Positions 1 to 6,445 of a stretch of DNA of 8,557 nt are shown in pieces; positions within the stretch are counted from its first letter, which is position 1, and each line of letters starts with the position of its first letter. Under the pieces are notes generated by a model. The model saw only the letters and a list, made by a program, of their open reading frames with translations. It had not been told where the DNA came from and made no database searches. The stretch spans positions 1 to 8,557 of the forward strand of contig JBOGJI010000044.1 in NCBI GenBank assembly GCA_050747865.1, in the 5' to 3' direction. Made by a program: the position numbers and the translations under genes. Source of the DNA: JBOGJI01 sp050747865. Lineage in GTDB: Bacteria; Acidobacteriota; Thermoanaerobaculia; Multivoradales; JAHEKO01.

Positions 1-1149
1 CTCCCCCGCCTCGCGGTGGAACTCGGGGGAGCGCGGCCCCAGCTCCAACATGTCGCCGAGCACCGCCCAGCGGCGCTCGCCGGGCAGGGAGGCGGCGCTC
101 TCCAGGGCGAGGACCAGGGCCTCGGGGTTGGAGTTGTACGAGTCGTCGATCAGGGTCGCGCCCGAGCGCAGCCGCGTCACCTCGCCGCGCATCGGCGCCG
201 GCGTGATGCCCGCGGCGGCCGCGGCGATGTCGGCGAGCGGCACCCCCAGCTCGCTCGCGCAGGCGGCCGCCGCCAGGCAGTTGTCGACGTGGAAGCTGCC
301 GTGCAGGGGCAGCTCGACGGCGATGCGGCCGGCGGGCGTCACCAGGGTGAAGCGGGAGCCCGGCCGCCCATCACCCAAAGGCCCGACGTCATCGGCCCGT
401 ACCGCGGCCTCGCCCGAGCGGCCGAACCAGACGACCCGGGCGCGCGACGCCTCGAGCACCCGCCGGATCTCTGCGTCGTCGCGGTTGCCGACGACGAAGC
501 CCTCCGGAGCCAGGCCCTCCAGGATCTCCGCCTTGGCCTCGGCGATCGCCGCCAGGCTGTCGAAGAACTCGAGGTGGACCGGGCGCACGTTGAGCAGGAT
601 GGCGACGTCCGGCGCCCCGAGCCGGCTCAAGGAGGCCAGCTCGCCGGGCTTTGACATGCCCATCTCCGCCACCAAACATTCCGTGTCGTCGGGGATGCCG
701 AGCAGGGCGATGGGGAATCCGTAGAGATTGTTGAGGTTGCCGGGATTGCGCGCCACGCGGAAGCGGCGGCCAAGCATGGCGGCGAGCAGCTCCTTGGTGG
801 TCGTCTTCCCCGTCGAGCCGGTCACGGCCACCAGCCGCCGGGGGACCTGGGCGCGGACAGCTCGCGTCAGGTCGTGCAGCGCCGCGAACGGCTCGTCCAC
901 GCGGATCACGGCGCCCTCCTGCGATTCCGTGTGGCCGCCGCGTACCACTGCGGCGGCGGCGCCGGCGGCGAGCGCCGCGGCGACGAAGCGATGCCCGTCC
1001 GTGCGCTCCCCGGCCAGGGCGAAGAAGAGCTCGCTGCCGCGCACCTGGCGGGAGTCGAGCACCGCGCCCGACCAGATCGCCTCCGGCGGCGCCCCCTCCA
1101 GGCTTCCCGCCATCGCCCGGGCGGCGAAATCGAGGCTGCGCTCAACCAC
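1..1149 (-). CDS. murF: UDP-N-acetylmuramoyl-tripeptide--D-alanyl-D-alanine ligase (MurF), partial, cut by left edge
   Basis: MurF is the cytoplasmic ATP-dependent ligase that adds D-Ala-D-Ala to UDP-MurNAc-tripeptide, giving the pentapeptide precursor of peptidoglycan. I translated the minus strand from 1149; the frame stays open for 383 codons to position 1, so the C-terminal part is missing (full MurF is usually about 450-480 residues). The N-terminal substrate-binding domain is at about residues 1-100 (LDSRQV, LFFAL). The Mur ligase P-loop GSTGKTTTK is at 111-119. NNLYGFP (140-146) and AEMGMSKPGE (161-170) follow in the central ATPase domain. The C-terminal domain begins near 320 with the MurF-type YNSNPEA (338-344) and GDMLELG (365-371). 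The proposed GTG start has a GGGGGAG Shine-Dalgarno-like stretch 4 nt upstream. It overlaps the murE stop by 8 nt, which suggests translational coupling. Identity is secure; the GTG start is likely but not proven. Confidence 0.95.
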   Translation of the reverse strand, partial: MVERSLDFAARAMAGSLEGAPPEAIWSGAVLDSRQVRGSELFFALAGERTDGHRFVAAALAAGAAAAVVRGGHTESQEGAVIRVDEPFAALHDLTRAVRAQVPRRLVAVTGSTGKTTTKELLAAMLGRRFRVARNPGNLNNLYGFPIALLGIPDDTECLVAEMGMSKPGELASLSRLGAPDVAILLNVRPVHLEFFDSLAAIAEAKAEILEGLAPEGFVVGNRDDAEIRRVLEASRARVVWFGRSGEAAVRADDVGPLGDGRPGSRFTLVTPAGRIAVELPLHGSFHVDNCLAAAACASELGVPLADIAAAAAGITPAPMRGEVTRLRSGATLIDDSYNSNPEALVLALESAASLPGERRWAVLGDMLELGPRSPEFHREAGE

Positions 1150-2599
1150 GGCGCTCCCCCAGGGCCGCCAGGGCCTCCTGCCGATCGGAGAACGGCAGCC
1201 GCTCCGCGCCCACGATCTGATACGTCTCGTGCCCCTTGCCGGCGATCAGCACGACGCTGGTCTCGTCCGCCACCGCGATGGCGCGGCGGATCGCCTCGCG
1301 GCGATCGGGCACCACGCGATAGCCCTGGTTGCCCGAGGCCTGTAGCCCCGCCTCGACGTCGGCGATGATGCGCAGGGGGTCTTCGCTGCGCGGGTTGTCC
1401 GAGGTGACGATGGGCAGCACGGCCAGCTCGCCGGCGATACGGCCCATGGGCTGTCGCTTGCCGGCGTCGCGGTCGCCGCCGCAGCCGAAGACGACGATCA
1501 CGCGCCGATCCGGAGCCAGCTCGCGCACCGAGGTCAGCGCCGCCTCGAGCGCGGCCTCGGTGTGGGCGTAGTCGATGAGGACGGGAAAGGCCTGGCCGGC
1601 CGTCACTGGCTCCAGTCGCCCGGGCAGCGGCGCGCAGGAGGCGATCCCCGCGGCGATCGCCTCCTGCGGCAGCCCCAGGGCCTCGCCGGCGGCGGCGGCG
1701 CAGAGGATGTTGTCGAGGTTGTACCGCCCCAGGAGCCGGGCGCGGAAGGCCAGCCGGCCGCGCGGCGTCGCAAGCTGGCCGCGGGTCCCCTCGATGCCCA
1801 GCTCCGCCCGCGCCACCGAGACAGAAGCTTCCGGGCCGCAGGTGAGGACGTTCGGCAGCTCCGCCGCCAGCCGCTCGCCCCAGGGGTCGGCCACGTGCAC
1901 GACCGACCGGCCGCCCTCCTTCAGCAGATCGAACAGGCGCCGCTTGGCCACGAAGTAGCTCTCGACGTCGTGGTGGAAGTCGAGATGGTCGCGCGTCAGG
2001 TTGGTGAAGACCGCGAGGTCGAAGCGCGCCGCCGTGACCCGCGCGAGCTCCAGGGCGTGGGAGGAGACCTCGAGGGCCGCGGCGCGCGCGCCAGCGTCGG
2101 CGAACGCGGCCAGGGCGGCGAAGAGATCAGGCGCCTCGGGGGTCGTGTGCTCGCCAGGGATCTCCAGGTCGCGGAAGCGGTAGCCGAGGGTCCCCAGCCG
2201 GCCGCAGGGACTTCCCGCCGCCTCCAGGATCGAGGCCAGCAGCGCCACCACGGTCGACTTGCCGTTGGTTCCGGTGACGCCGGCCATCAGCAGGCGGGCG
2301 TCCGGATGCCCATGGACACGCGCCGCGATCTCGCCCAGCAGCGGCCGCGGGGCCGCGGCCTCGAGCCAGGGCACGGCCAGGTCGTGAGGCGCCGGGCCCT
2401 CCCCCATCACCGCCGCCGCGCCCCGCTCGACGGCTTGCGCGGCGTAGCGGCGCCCGTCGGCGTGGGCGCCGACCATGGCGACGAAGAGGTCCCCCGGCCG
2501 CACCCGGCGCGAGTCGTGGGTGACGCCCGCGAGCTCGAGCGCGCGAGCCGTCTCCGGGACCTCGAGATCCAGTCCTTGCAGCACGTCGCCCAACCTCAT
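1142..2599 (-). CDS. murE: UDP-MurNAc-L-Ala-D-Glu:meso-diaminopimelate ligase (MurE)
   Basis: MurE is the cytoplasmic Mur ligase that adds the third stem-peptide residue to UDP-MurNAc-L-Ala-D-Glu. The product has 485 residues, normal for the family. Visible motifs are THDSRRVRPGDLF (27-39) in the UDP-binding domain, the P-loop GTNGKST (110-116), HTTPEA (151-156), EVSSHAL (177-183), and NLTRDHLDFH (200-209). K219 in FVAKRRLF is the likely carbamylated lysine. IDYAHTEAALE (342-352) and GKGHE (454-458) follow. The DNPR motif (401-404) is the known signature for meso-diaminopimelate rather than L-lysine. The ATG shares bases with the ftsI stop (ATGA). The frame runs open further upstream to about 2839, but that stretch is antisense-free ftsI coding sequence and lacks MurE features. 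The Shine-Dalgarno is weak, so expression probably depends on coupling to ftsI. Confidence 0.97.
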   Translation of the reverse strand: MRLGDVLQGLDLEVPETARALELAGVTHDSRRVRPGDLFVAMVGAHADGRRYAAQAVERGAAAVMGEGPAPHDLAVPWLEAAAPRPLLGEIAARVHGHPDARLLMAGVTGTNGKSTVVALLASILEAAGSPCGRLGTLGYRFRDLEIPGEHTTPEAPDLFAALAAFADAGARAAALEVSSHALELARVTAARFDLAVFTNLTRDHLDFHHDVESYFVAKRRLFDLLKEGGRSVVHVADPWGERLAAELPNVLTCGPEASVSVARAELGIEGTRGQLATPRGRLAFRARLLGRYNLDNILCAAAAGEALGLPQEAIAAGIASCAPLPGRLEPVTAGQAFPVLIDYAHTEAALEAALTSVRELAPDRRVIVVFGCGGDRDAGKRQPMGRIAGELAVLPIVTSDNPRSEDPLRIIADVEAGLQASGNQGYRVVPDRREAIRRAIAVADETSVVLIAGKGHETYQIVGAERLPFSDRQEALAALGERRG

Positions 2600-4581
2600 C
2601 CCGTCGCGCGCGGCTCGGGCACCAACCACAGCCGCACGGGCTCCTCCGTTTGCGGCAGGGGACTCGCGGGCTCCGGCTGCTGGCGGGCCACGAAACCCCC
2701 GTCTCCCAGTAGACGCACTTCGACCCCCATCGCCGCCGCCCGCACCAGGGCCTCGCGGGCGGTGAGGCCGCCGAAGTCGGGCACGCCGCCTTCGACCTGC
2801 TGCTTGAGCGCGATCTGCGGCGGCGCCAAGCGGTTCCATCCGGGCCCGAGGTCCGGCGGCTCCGGCTCTTCGAAGGTCTCCTTGCGCGGCGGGTCGTCCT
2901 GCTCCTCGTCCGCGTGGTGCGTCGGAGGCACGCCGAGCAGCCGCAGCGCCTCCCCCACCACGGCGGCGAAGATCGGCGCCGCCACCTGACCGCCGTGGTA
3001 GCCCAGGGCTCGCGGCTCGTCGACGGTCACCACCGCTACCACCCGCGGGTCGCGGGCGGGAGCGAAGCCGGCGAAGCTGGCGACGTAATACCCCGAGGTG
3101 TATCCGCGGCCGGGCAGCGCCTTCTGCGCCGTGCCGGTCTTGCCCGCCACCTGACGGCCGGGGATCGCCGCCGCCTTGCCCGTGCCCTCGGCCACCACCG
3201 ATTCGAGCATCCGCTCCAGCGATAGCTGCGTCGCCGGCGAGATCGCGCGTCCCCGCTCGACGGGGCCCTGGCGCCGCCGCAACTGTCCCGGATGCCCGAT
3301 CGCCTCCACCACGTAGGGCCGCAGCACCCTGCCGCCGTTGGCGATGGCGCCGAAGGCCGCGGCGAGCTGCAACGGCGTCACCGAGATGCCCTGGCCGAAC
3401 GCCACGTTGGCGGTGGTCAGCGGCCGCCAGGAGGCGAGCGGCATCAGCAGCCCGGGGCTCTCGCCGGGCAGATCGATCCCGGTCGGGCGCCCGAATCCGA
3501 ACGCCTCGATCTGGGGGAAGAAGCGCTCGGCGCCGTCGAGCAGCCCGATCTTCATCGCCCCCACGTTGCTCGACTTCTGCAGGATCTCGCGCACGGTCAA
3601 CACGCCGAAGGGCTTATGGTCGCGCATGCGAATGCCCTGGACCGAATAGCCCCCCATCTCGCAGTCGAAAGTGTCCATGGGATCGATCAGGCGGTGCTCG
3701 AGACCGGCGGCGACCGGCACCACCTTGAAGGTCGAGCCCGGCTCGTAGGCGTCCATGATCGCCGCGTTGCGCCAGCGCTCGCGCGGGTAGTCGGTGAAGT
3801 GGTTGGGGTCGAAGCCCGGCAGGCTGGCCATGGCCAGCACCGCTCCGCTCTCCGGGTCGAGCACCACGATGGTGCCGCCGCGCGCCCGGTGGCGCTCGAT
3901 CGCCGCGGTGAGCTCGCGCTCCGCCACGTGTTGCAGGGTGGCGTCCAGGGTCAGGTGGAGATCGGCGCCCGCCTGCGGCGCCTGGCGCTGCAGGAAGGGC
4001 GCCACCGCGGTGCCGCGGCGGGCGTCGCGCAGCACCGTCTGCTTGCCCGGGGTGCCGGCGACGGCCGCGTCGTAGACCGCCTCGACGCCGCCCAGCCCGA
4101 TGTTGTCGGTGCCCACGTAGCCGAGGACGGCGGCGGCCAGCTCCCGGTTCGGGTAGTAGCGCTTGGCCTCCTCCAGGAAATCGATGCCGGGGAGGTCCAG
4201 GGCGCGGATCTCCTCGGCCTGCGGGTCGTCCAGCTTGCGGGCGATCCACACGAACTCACGATTGCGCCGCAAGGACCCGGCGAAGGCCTCCGCGTCCTCT
4301 CCCAGCACCCGCGCCAGCGCCGCCGCCGTCGCGTCCACGTCCGCGATCTGGCCGGGCACGGCGTAGGCCGAGCGCACCTGCACCGAGACGGCGAGCTTCT
4401 GCCCGCGGGCGTCGTAGATGGTGCCGCGCGGCGGGTCCAGCTCGACCACCCGCTGCTGCTGGCGCTGCGCCCGCTCGAGGTACTCCCGGTGACCGAAGAG
4501 CTGCAGGTCGACGAGCCGCAGGACGATCACTCCCAGCCAGAGCGCGACGGCGGCGAGGAGCAGCCCCAGGCGTCCTCTCAT
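2596..4581 (-). CDS. ftsI: Division-specific peptidoglycan transpeptidase FtsI (class B PBP) with C-terminal PASTA domain
   Basis: Class B penicillin-binding protein that cross-links septal peptidoglycan, anchored in the inner membrane with its catalytic part in the periplasm; partner of FtsW and FtsL. The product has 661 residues. A single N-terminal membrane anchor is at about 5-25. The PBP dimerisation domain starts at DPPRGTIYDARG (49-60). The transpeptidase domain has the catalytic SxxK in PGSTFK (Ser283, Lys286), SxN in KSSN (Ser337, Asn339) and KTGTA (481-485). After an acidic and proline-rich linker (about 556-595) comes one PASTA domain (about 598-655, beginning VPDFGGLTAREA). The ATG overlaps the ftsL stop (ATGA) and has GAGGAG 5 nt upstream. 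The PASTA tail resembles SpoVD/PBP2x-type enzymes. FtsI is preferred over SpoVD because of the dcw context and the diderm neighbours. Confidence 0.96.
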   Translation of the reverse strand: MRGRLGLLLAAVALWLGVIVLRLVDLQLFGHREYLERAQRQQQRVVELDPPRGTIYDARGQKLAVSVQVRSAYAVPGQIADVDATAAALARVLGEDAEAFAGSLRRNREFVWIARKLDDPQAEEIRALDLPGIDFLEEAKRYYPNRELAAAVLGYVGTDNIGLGGVEAVYDAAVAGTPGKQTVLRDARRGTAVAPFLQRQAPQAGADLHLTLDATLQHVAERELTAAIERHRARGGTIVVLDPESGAVLAMASLPGFDPNHFTDYPRERWRNAAIMDAYEPGSTFKVVPVAAGLEHRLIDPMDTFDCEMGGYSVQGIRMRDHKPFGVLTVREILQKSSNVGAMKIGLLDGAERFFPQIEAFGFGRPTGIDLPGESPGLLMPLASWRPLTTANVAFGQGISVTPLQLAAAFGAIANGGRVLRPYVVEAIGHPGQLRRRQGPVERGRAISPATQLSLERMLESVVAEGTGKAAAIPGRQVAGKTGTAQKALPGRGYTSGYYVASFAGFAPARDPRVVAVVTVDEPRALGYHGGQVAAPIFAAVVGEALRLLGVPPTHHADEEQDDPPRKETFEEPEPPDLGPGWNRLAPPQIALKQQVEGGVPDFGGLTAREALVRAAAMGVEVRLLGDGGFVARQQPEPASPLPQTEEPVRLWLVPEPRATG

Positions 4582-4937
4582 TCGAGCTCCTCGACCTGCA
4601 GCTCCTCCACGAAGACGATCTGCTCGGCGCTGGGGATCGACAGCCCGAGCCGCTCCGCGGCCAGCCGCTCGACGCGCTGCGGGCTCGCCAGGTATGCCGC
4701 CTCGAGCTCCAGGCGCCGCTCGAGCTGGCTCAGGGCCTCGAGCTCGCGCTCCAGGGAATGCGTCCGGTAGCCGGTGGCCAGGACCTCGCTGTGCAGCCCC
4801 ACCGAGACCAGCAGGACGACGAGCACCGGCAGCGCGATCGCCACCACCTGCAGCAGCTCGCGCATGCGCCGCCGGTCGCGGTCGCGCACCAGGTAGTCGT
4901 TGACGACGGGGCGATGGACCGCGTAGGTGCGTTGCAT
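4578..4937 (-). CDS. ftsL: Cell division protein FtsL-like, bitopic coiled-coil membrane protein
   Basis: Small divisome protein that, with FtsB and FtsQ, links and activates the septal FtsW-FtsI synthase. The 119-residue product has a basic cytoplasmic N-terminus (about 1-27, rich in Arg). One hydrophobic membrane segment follows (about 29-48, VVAIALPVLVVLLVSVGL). The periplasmic part is a heptad-rich coiled coil (about 51-85), followed by SPQRVERLAAERLGL (85-99), a pattern typical of FtsL/FtsB-like proteins. Sequence conservation in this family is low, so the call rests on topology, size and position between rsmH and ftsI. The start is supported by a perfect AGGAGG 7 nt upstream. The gene begins 1 nt after the rsmH stop, and its own stop overlaps the ftsI start. 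Confidence 0.88.
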   Translation of the reverse strand: MQRTYAVHRPVVNDYLVRDRDRRRMRELLQVVAIALPVLVVLLVSVGLHSEVLATGYRTHSLERELEALSQLERRLELEAAYLASPQRVERLAAERLGLSIPSAEQIVFVEELQVEELE

Positions 4938-4938
4938 G

Positions 4939-5862
4939 TCAGATCCTCCTCGCCGCGCGCAGGCGCGCCGAACGGGCGCGCGGGTTGGCCTGGGTCTCCT
5001 CGGGACGCGGGCGCACCGGCCGCCGGGTCAACACCTCGATGAGCCGGGTCTCCTCCCGCGGCCGGCCGGTGACCGGGTCGATCTCGCCCCGCGCCAGGTC
5101 CTTGAGCCGGTTCTTGACCAGGCGATCCTCCAGGCTGTGGTAGGAGAGCACCACCAGACGGCCGCCCGGCGCGAGCAGCTCGACCGCCTGGTCGACAAGC
5201 GCGTCGAGCTCCGCCAGCTCCCGGTTGACCTCGATGCGCAGCGCCTGGAAGACGCGCGTCGCCGGATCGACCCGCCCCTCCCGTCGGCGGCTCCCCTTGA
5301 CCCGGTGGATGAGCTCCCTGAGCTCCGCAGTGGAGGCGAGCGGCGCCTGGCGGCGGCGCTCGACCACGGCGCGGGCGATGCGGCGGGCGTCGCGCTCCTC
5401 GCCGTAGCGGCGGAACACGCGGGCCAGCTCGTCCTCGGAGTACGCCTCCAGCACCTCTCTGGCCGTCATCCCATCACCTCCCATCCGCATGTCCAGGGGC
5501 GCCTCGAAGCGGAAGCTGAAGCCGCGCTCCGGCGTGTCGAGCTGCAGCGAGGAGACGCCCAGGTCGGCGATGACGCCGGCGACCCGATCCGCCCCCGCCT
5601 CGGCGGCCAGCTCGGCGAGCCGGCCGAAGTCCCCGCGCACCAGGCGCACGCGATCCGCGAAGGGCGCGAGGCGCCGGCGCGCCCGCGCCAGGGCCTGCTC
5701 GTCGCGATCGATGCCCAGCACGCGGGCCGCGGGTGAGGCCTCGAGCAGAGCCTGCGCGTGCCCGCCGAGACCGATGGTGCAGTCGACAAACAGCCCCCCT
5801 CGCTGCGGCTCCAGGAACTGCAACGTCTCGGCGAGCAGGACGGGGACGTGTTCGATGTCCAA
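4939..5862 (-). CDS. rsmH: 16S rRNA (cytosine(1402)-N(4))-methyltransferase RsmH (MraW)
   Basis: S-adenosylmethionine-dependent enzyme that N4-methylates C1402 of 16S rRNA in the ribosomal P site. The 307-residue product is full length and carries the family blocks in order: EHVPVLLAET (4-13), the SAM-binding DCTIGLGGHAQALL (27-40), LGIDRDEQAL (49-58), ADLGVSSLQLD (99-109), PLDMRM (122-127), GEERDARRIARA (154-165), ATRVFQALRIEVN (201-213), SYHSLEDRLVK (240-250) and the C-terminal NPRARSARLR (293-302). The start codon is TTG. No in-frame ATG or GTG sits nearby upstream, and HVPVLL must be close to the N-terminus. A GGGAGG lies 9 nt before the TTG. The gene follows mraZ after 25 nt and is presumably co-transcribed with it from the mraZ promoter. 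Confidence 0.97.
   Translation of the reverse strand: MDIEHVPVLLAETLQFLEPQRGGLFVDCTIGLGGHAQALLEASPAARVLGIDRDEQALARARRRLAPFADRVRLVRGDFGRLAELAAEAGADRVAGVIADLGVSSLQLDTPERGFSFRFEAPLDMRMGGDGMTAREVLEAYSEDELARVFRRYGEERDARRIARAVVERRRQAPLASTAELRELIHRVKGSRRREGRVDPATRVFQALRIEVNRELAELDALVDQAVELLAPGGRLVVLSYHSLEDRLVKNRLKDLARGEIDPVTGRPREETRLIEVLTRRPVRPRPEETQANPRARSARLRAARRI
4945..4950 (-). promoter_or_regulatory. Perfect Shine-Dalgarno of ftsL inside the end of rsmH
   Basis: The minus strand reads AGGAGG followed by a 7-nt spacer and then the ftsL ATG at 4937-4935. The site lies within the last codons of rsmH, so it doubles as coding sequence for the RsmH C-terminus. It gives ftsL an independent initiation signal even though the genes are 1 nt apart. 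Confidence 0.75.
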
Positions 5863-5871
5863 GGCACTTCG

Positions 5872-5877
5872 CCTCCC
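5872..5877 (-). promoter_or_regulatory. Ribosome binding site of rsmH, supporting its TTG start
   Basis: The minus strand reads GGGAGG here, 9 nt before the TTG at 5862-5860, within the 25-nt gap after the mraZ stop. With no in-frame ATG or GTG close by, this site decides the rsmH start. The slightly long spacing and the TTG codon suggest less efficient initiation than at mraZ or ftsL. Confidence 0.7.
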
Positions 5878-5887
5878 TGCCCCCGCA

Positions 5888-6328
5888 TCAGATGTCCGCC
5901 TCCGCCAGCCGTTCGAAGTCGTCGTCGGTGAACGGGTGCTCGGTGAAGCGCGCCTGCAGGCGCTGGTGGTTCCACACCTCCAGGTGGTCGAGGCGGGCGG
6001 ACACCACCACCTCGCCGTTCATCTGGGCGCTGTCGCGCAGGATCGGCGGGATGACCACCCGGCCCTGGGCGTCCAGGCGGGCCACCTGGCCGTAGTAGCT
6101 GACCCGCTCCAGGAACTTGCGCTTGGCCCGGTCGGTCGACGGCAGGCCGGCCAGCTTCTCCTCGACCTCCTCCCAGACCCGCAGGGGATAGACCAGGGTG
6201 GAGTCGCCGACGATGGAGGTCAGGAACAGCTCGGGGCCGTAGCGCTCGTCGAGAGTGCGGCGGAACTCCGTCGGGATCTTGAGTCGTCCCTTGTCATCGA
6301 TCTTTGCCGGAGCGCTGCCACGAAACAT
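5888..6328 (-). CDS. mraZ: Transcriptional regulator MraZ
   Basis: MraZ is the DNA-binding first gene of dcw clusters and regulates its own operon. In E. coli and Mollicutes it binds short direct repeats with a helical-turn period. The product is 146 residues, normal length, with two SpoVT/AbrB-like swapped-hairpin domains. Each carries the DxxxR signature: DDKGRLKIP (11-19) and DAQGRVVIP (86-94). FRGSAPAKI at the N-terminus and the following EFRRTL are also typical. The ATG at 6328 is chosen because MFRG is the usual N-terminus and GGAGGG (6333-6338) lies 4 nt upstream. An in-frame extension to 6382 would run through the promoter and is not credible. A promoter with three operator-like repeats lies directly upstream, consistent with autoregulation. 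Confidence 0.97.
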   Translation of the reverse strand: MFRGSAPAKIDDKGRLKIPTEFRRTLDERYGPELFLTSIVGDSTLVYPLRVWEEVEEKLAGLPSTDRAKRKFLERVSYYGQVARLDAQGRVVIPPILRDSAQMNGEVVVSARLDHLEVWNHQRLQARFTEHPFTDDDFERLAEADI

Positions 6329-6362
6329 GTCGCCCTCCACCTCGCTGCCAAGGTGTGCCGGC

Positions 6363-6391
6363 AGTGTAGCACCGGATTCCACTTATGTCCA
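6363..6391 (-). promoter_or_regulatory. Sigma70-like promoter of the mraZ-led dcw operon
   Basis: On the minus strand TGGACA (6391-6386, 5 of 6 to TTGACA) is followed by a 17-nt spacer and TACACT (6368-6363, 4 of 6 to TATAAT). This predicts a start of transcription near 6356 and a 5' UTR of about 28 nt before the mraZ ATG. The stretch around it is clearly less GC-rich than the flanking coding DNA. The -35 hexamer lies in the middle copy of the repeats described separately, so a protein bound there would compete with RNA polymerase. This is a prediction from sequence only. Confidence 0.68.
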
Positions 6392-6402
6392 CTTTGGTCC
6401 AC
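6377..6402 (-). promoter_or_regulatory. Probable MraZ operator: three direct GTGGAC/A repeats at 10-bp period
   Basis: Reading the minus strand, GTGGAC (6402-6397), GTGGAC (6392-6387) and GTGGAA (6382-6377) are spaced exactly 10 bp apart, with A-rich linkers (CAAA, ATAA). A degenerate fourth copy, GTGCTA, falls in the same register at 6372-6367 and overlaps the -10 box. MraZ is known to bind repeated TGGGN units with 5-nt spacers in E. coli and AAAGTG(T/G) repeats in Mollicutes. The arrangement here (TGGAN plus 5 nt) has the same geometry and a related core. Assignment to MraZ is inferred from position ahead of mraZ and this similarity. Confidence 0.8.
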
Positions 6403-6445
6403 ACGCTGCAAAATCCCTCCCCCGCCGGCTTTTCGGCAAGCAGGA

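Noticed and set aside
2600..2839. An N-terminal extension of MurE by 80 residues.
   Set aside because: It lies wholly inside the PASTA-coding end of ftsI. The ATGA junction at 2599 begins a normal MurE N-terminus.
1562..4770. Long plus-strand open frames opposite murE and ftsI (1562-2989 and 3292-4770).
   Set aside because: They mirror the codon bias of murE and ftsI, show no conserved motifs and are rich in His, Arg and Gly as expected of shadow frames.
6329..6382. An 18-residue N-terminal extension of MraZ.
   Set aside because: It would begin inside the operator repeats and read through the -10 region. MraZ proteins normally start at MFRG-like sequence.
6420..6440. A possible terminator between the SurA-like gene and mraZ (GCCG, AAAAGC loop, CGGC on the minus strand).
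   Set aside because: The stem is only 4 bp and no U-run follows directly; the nearest T-run is about 11 nt away.
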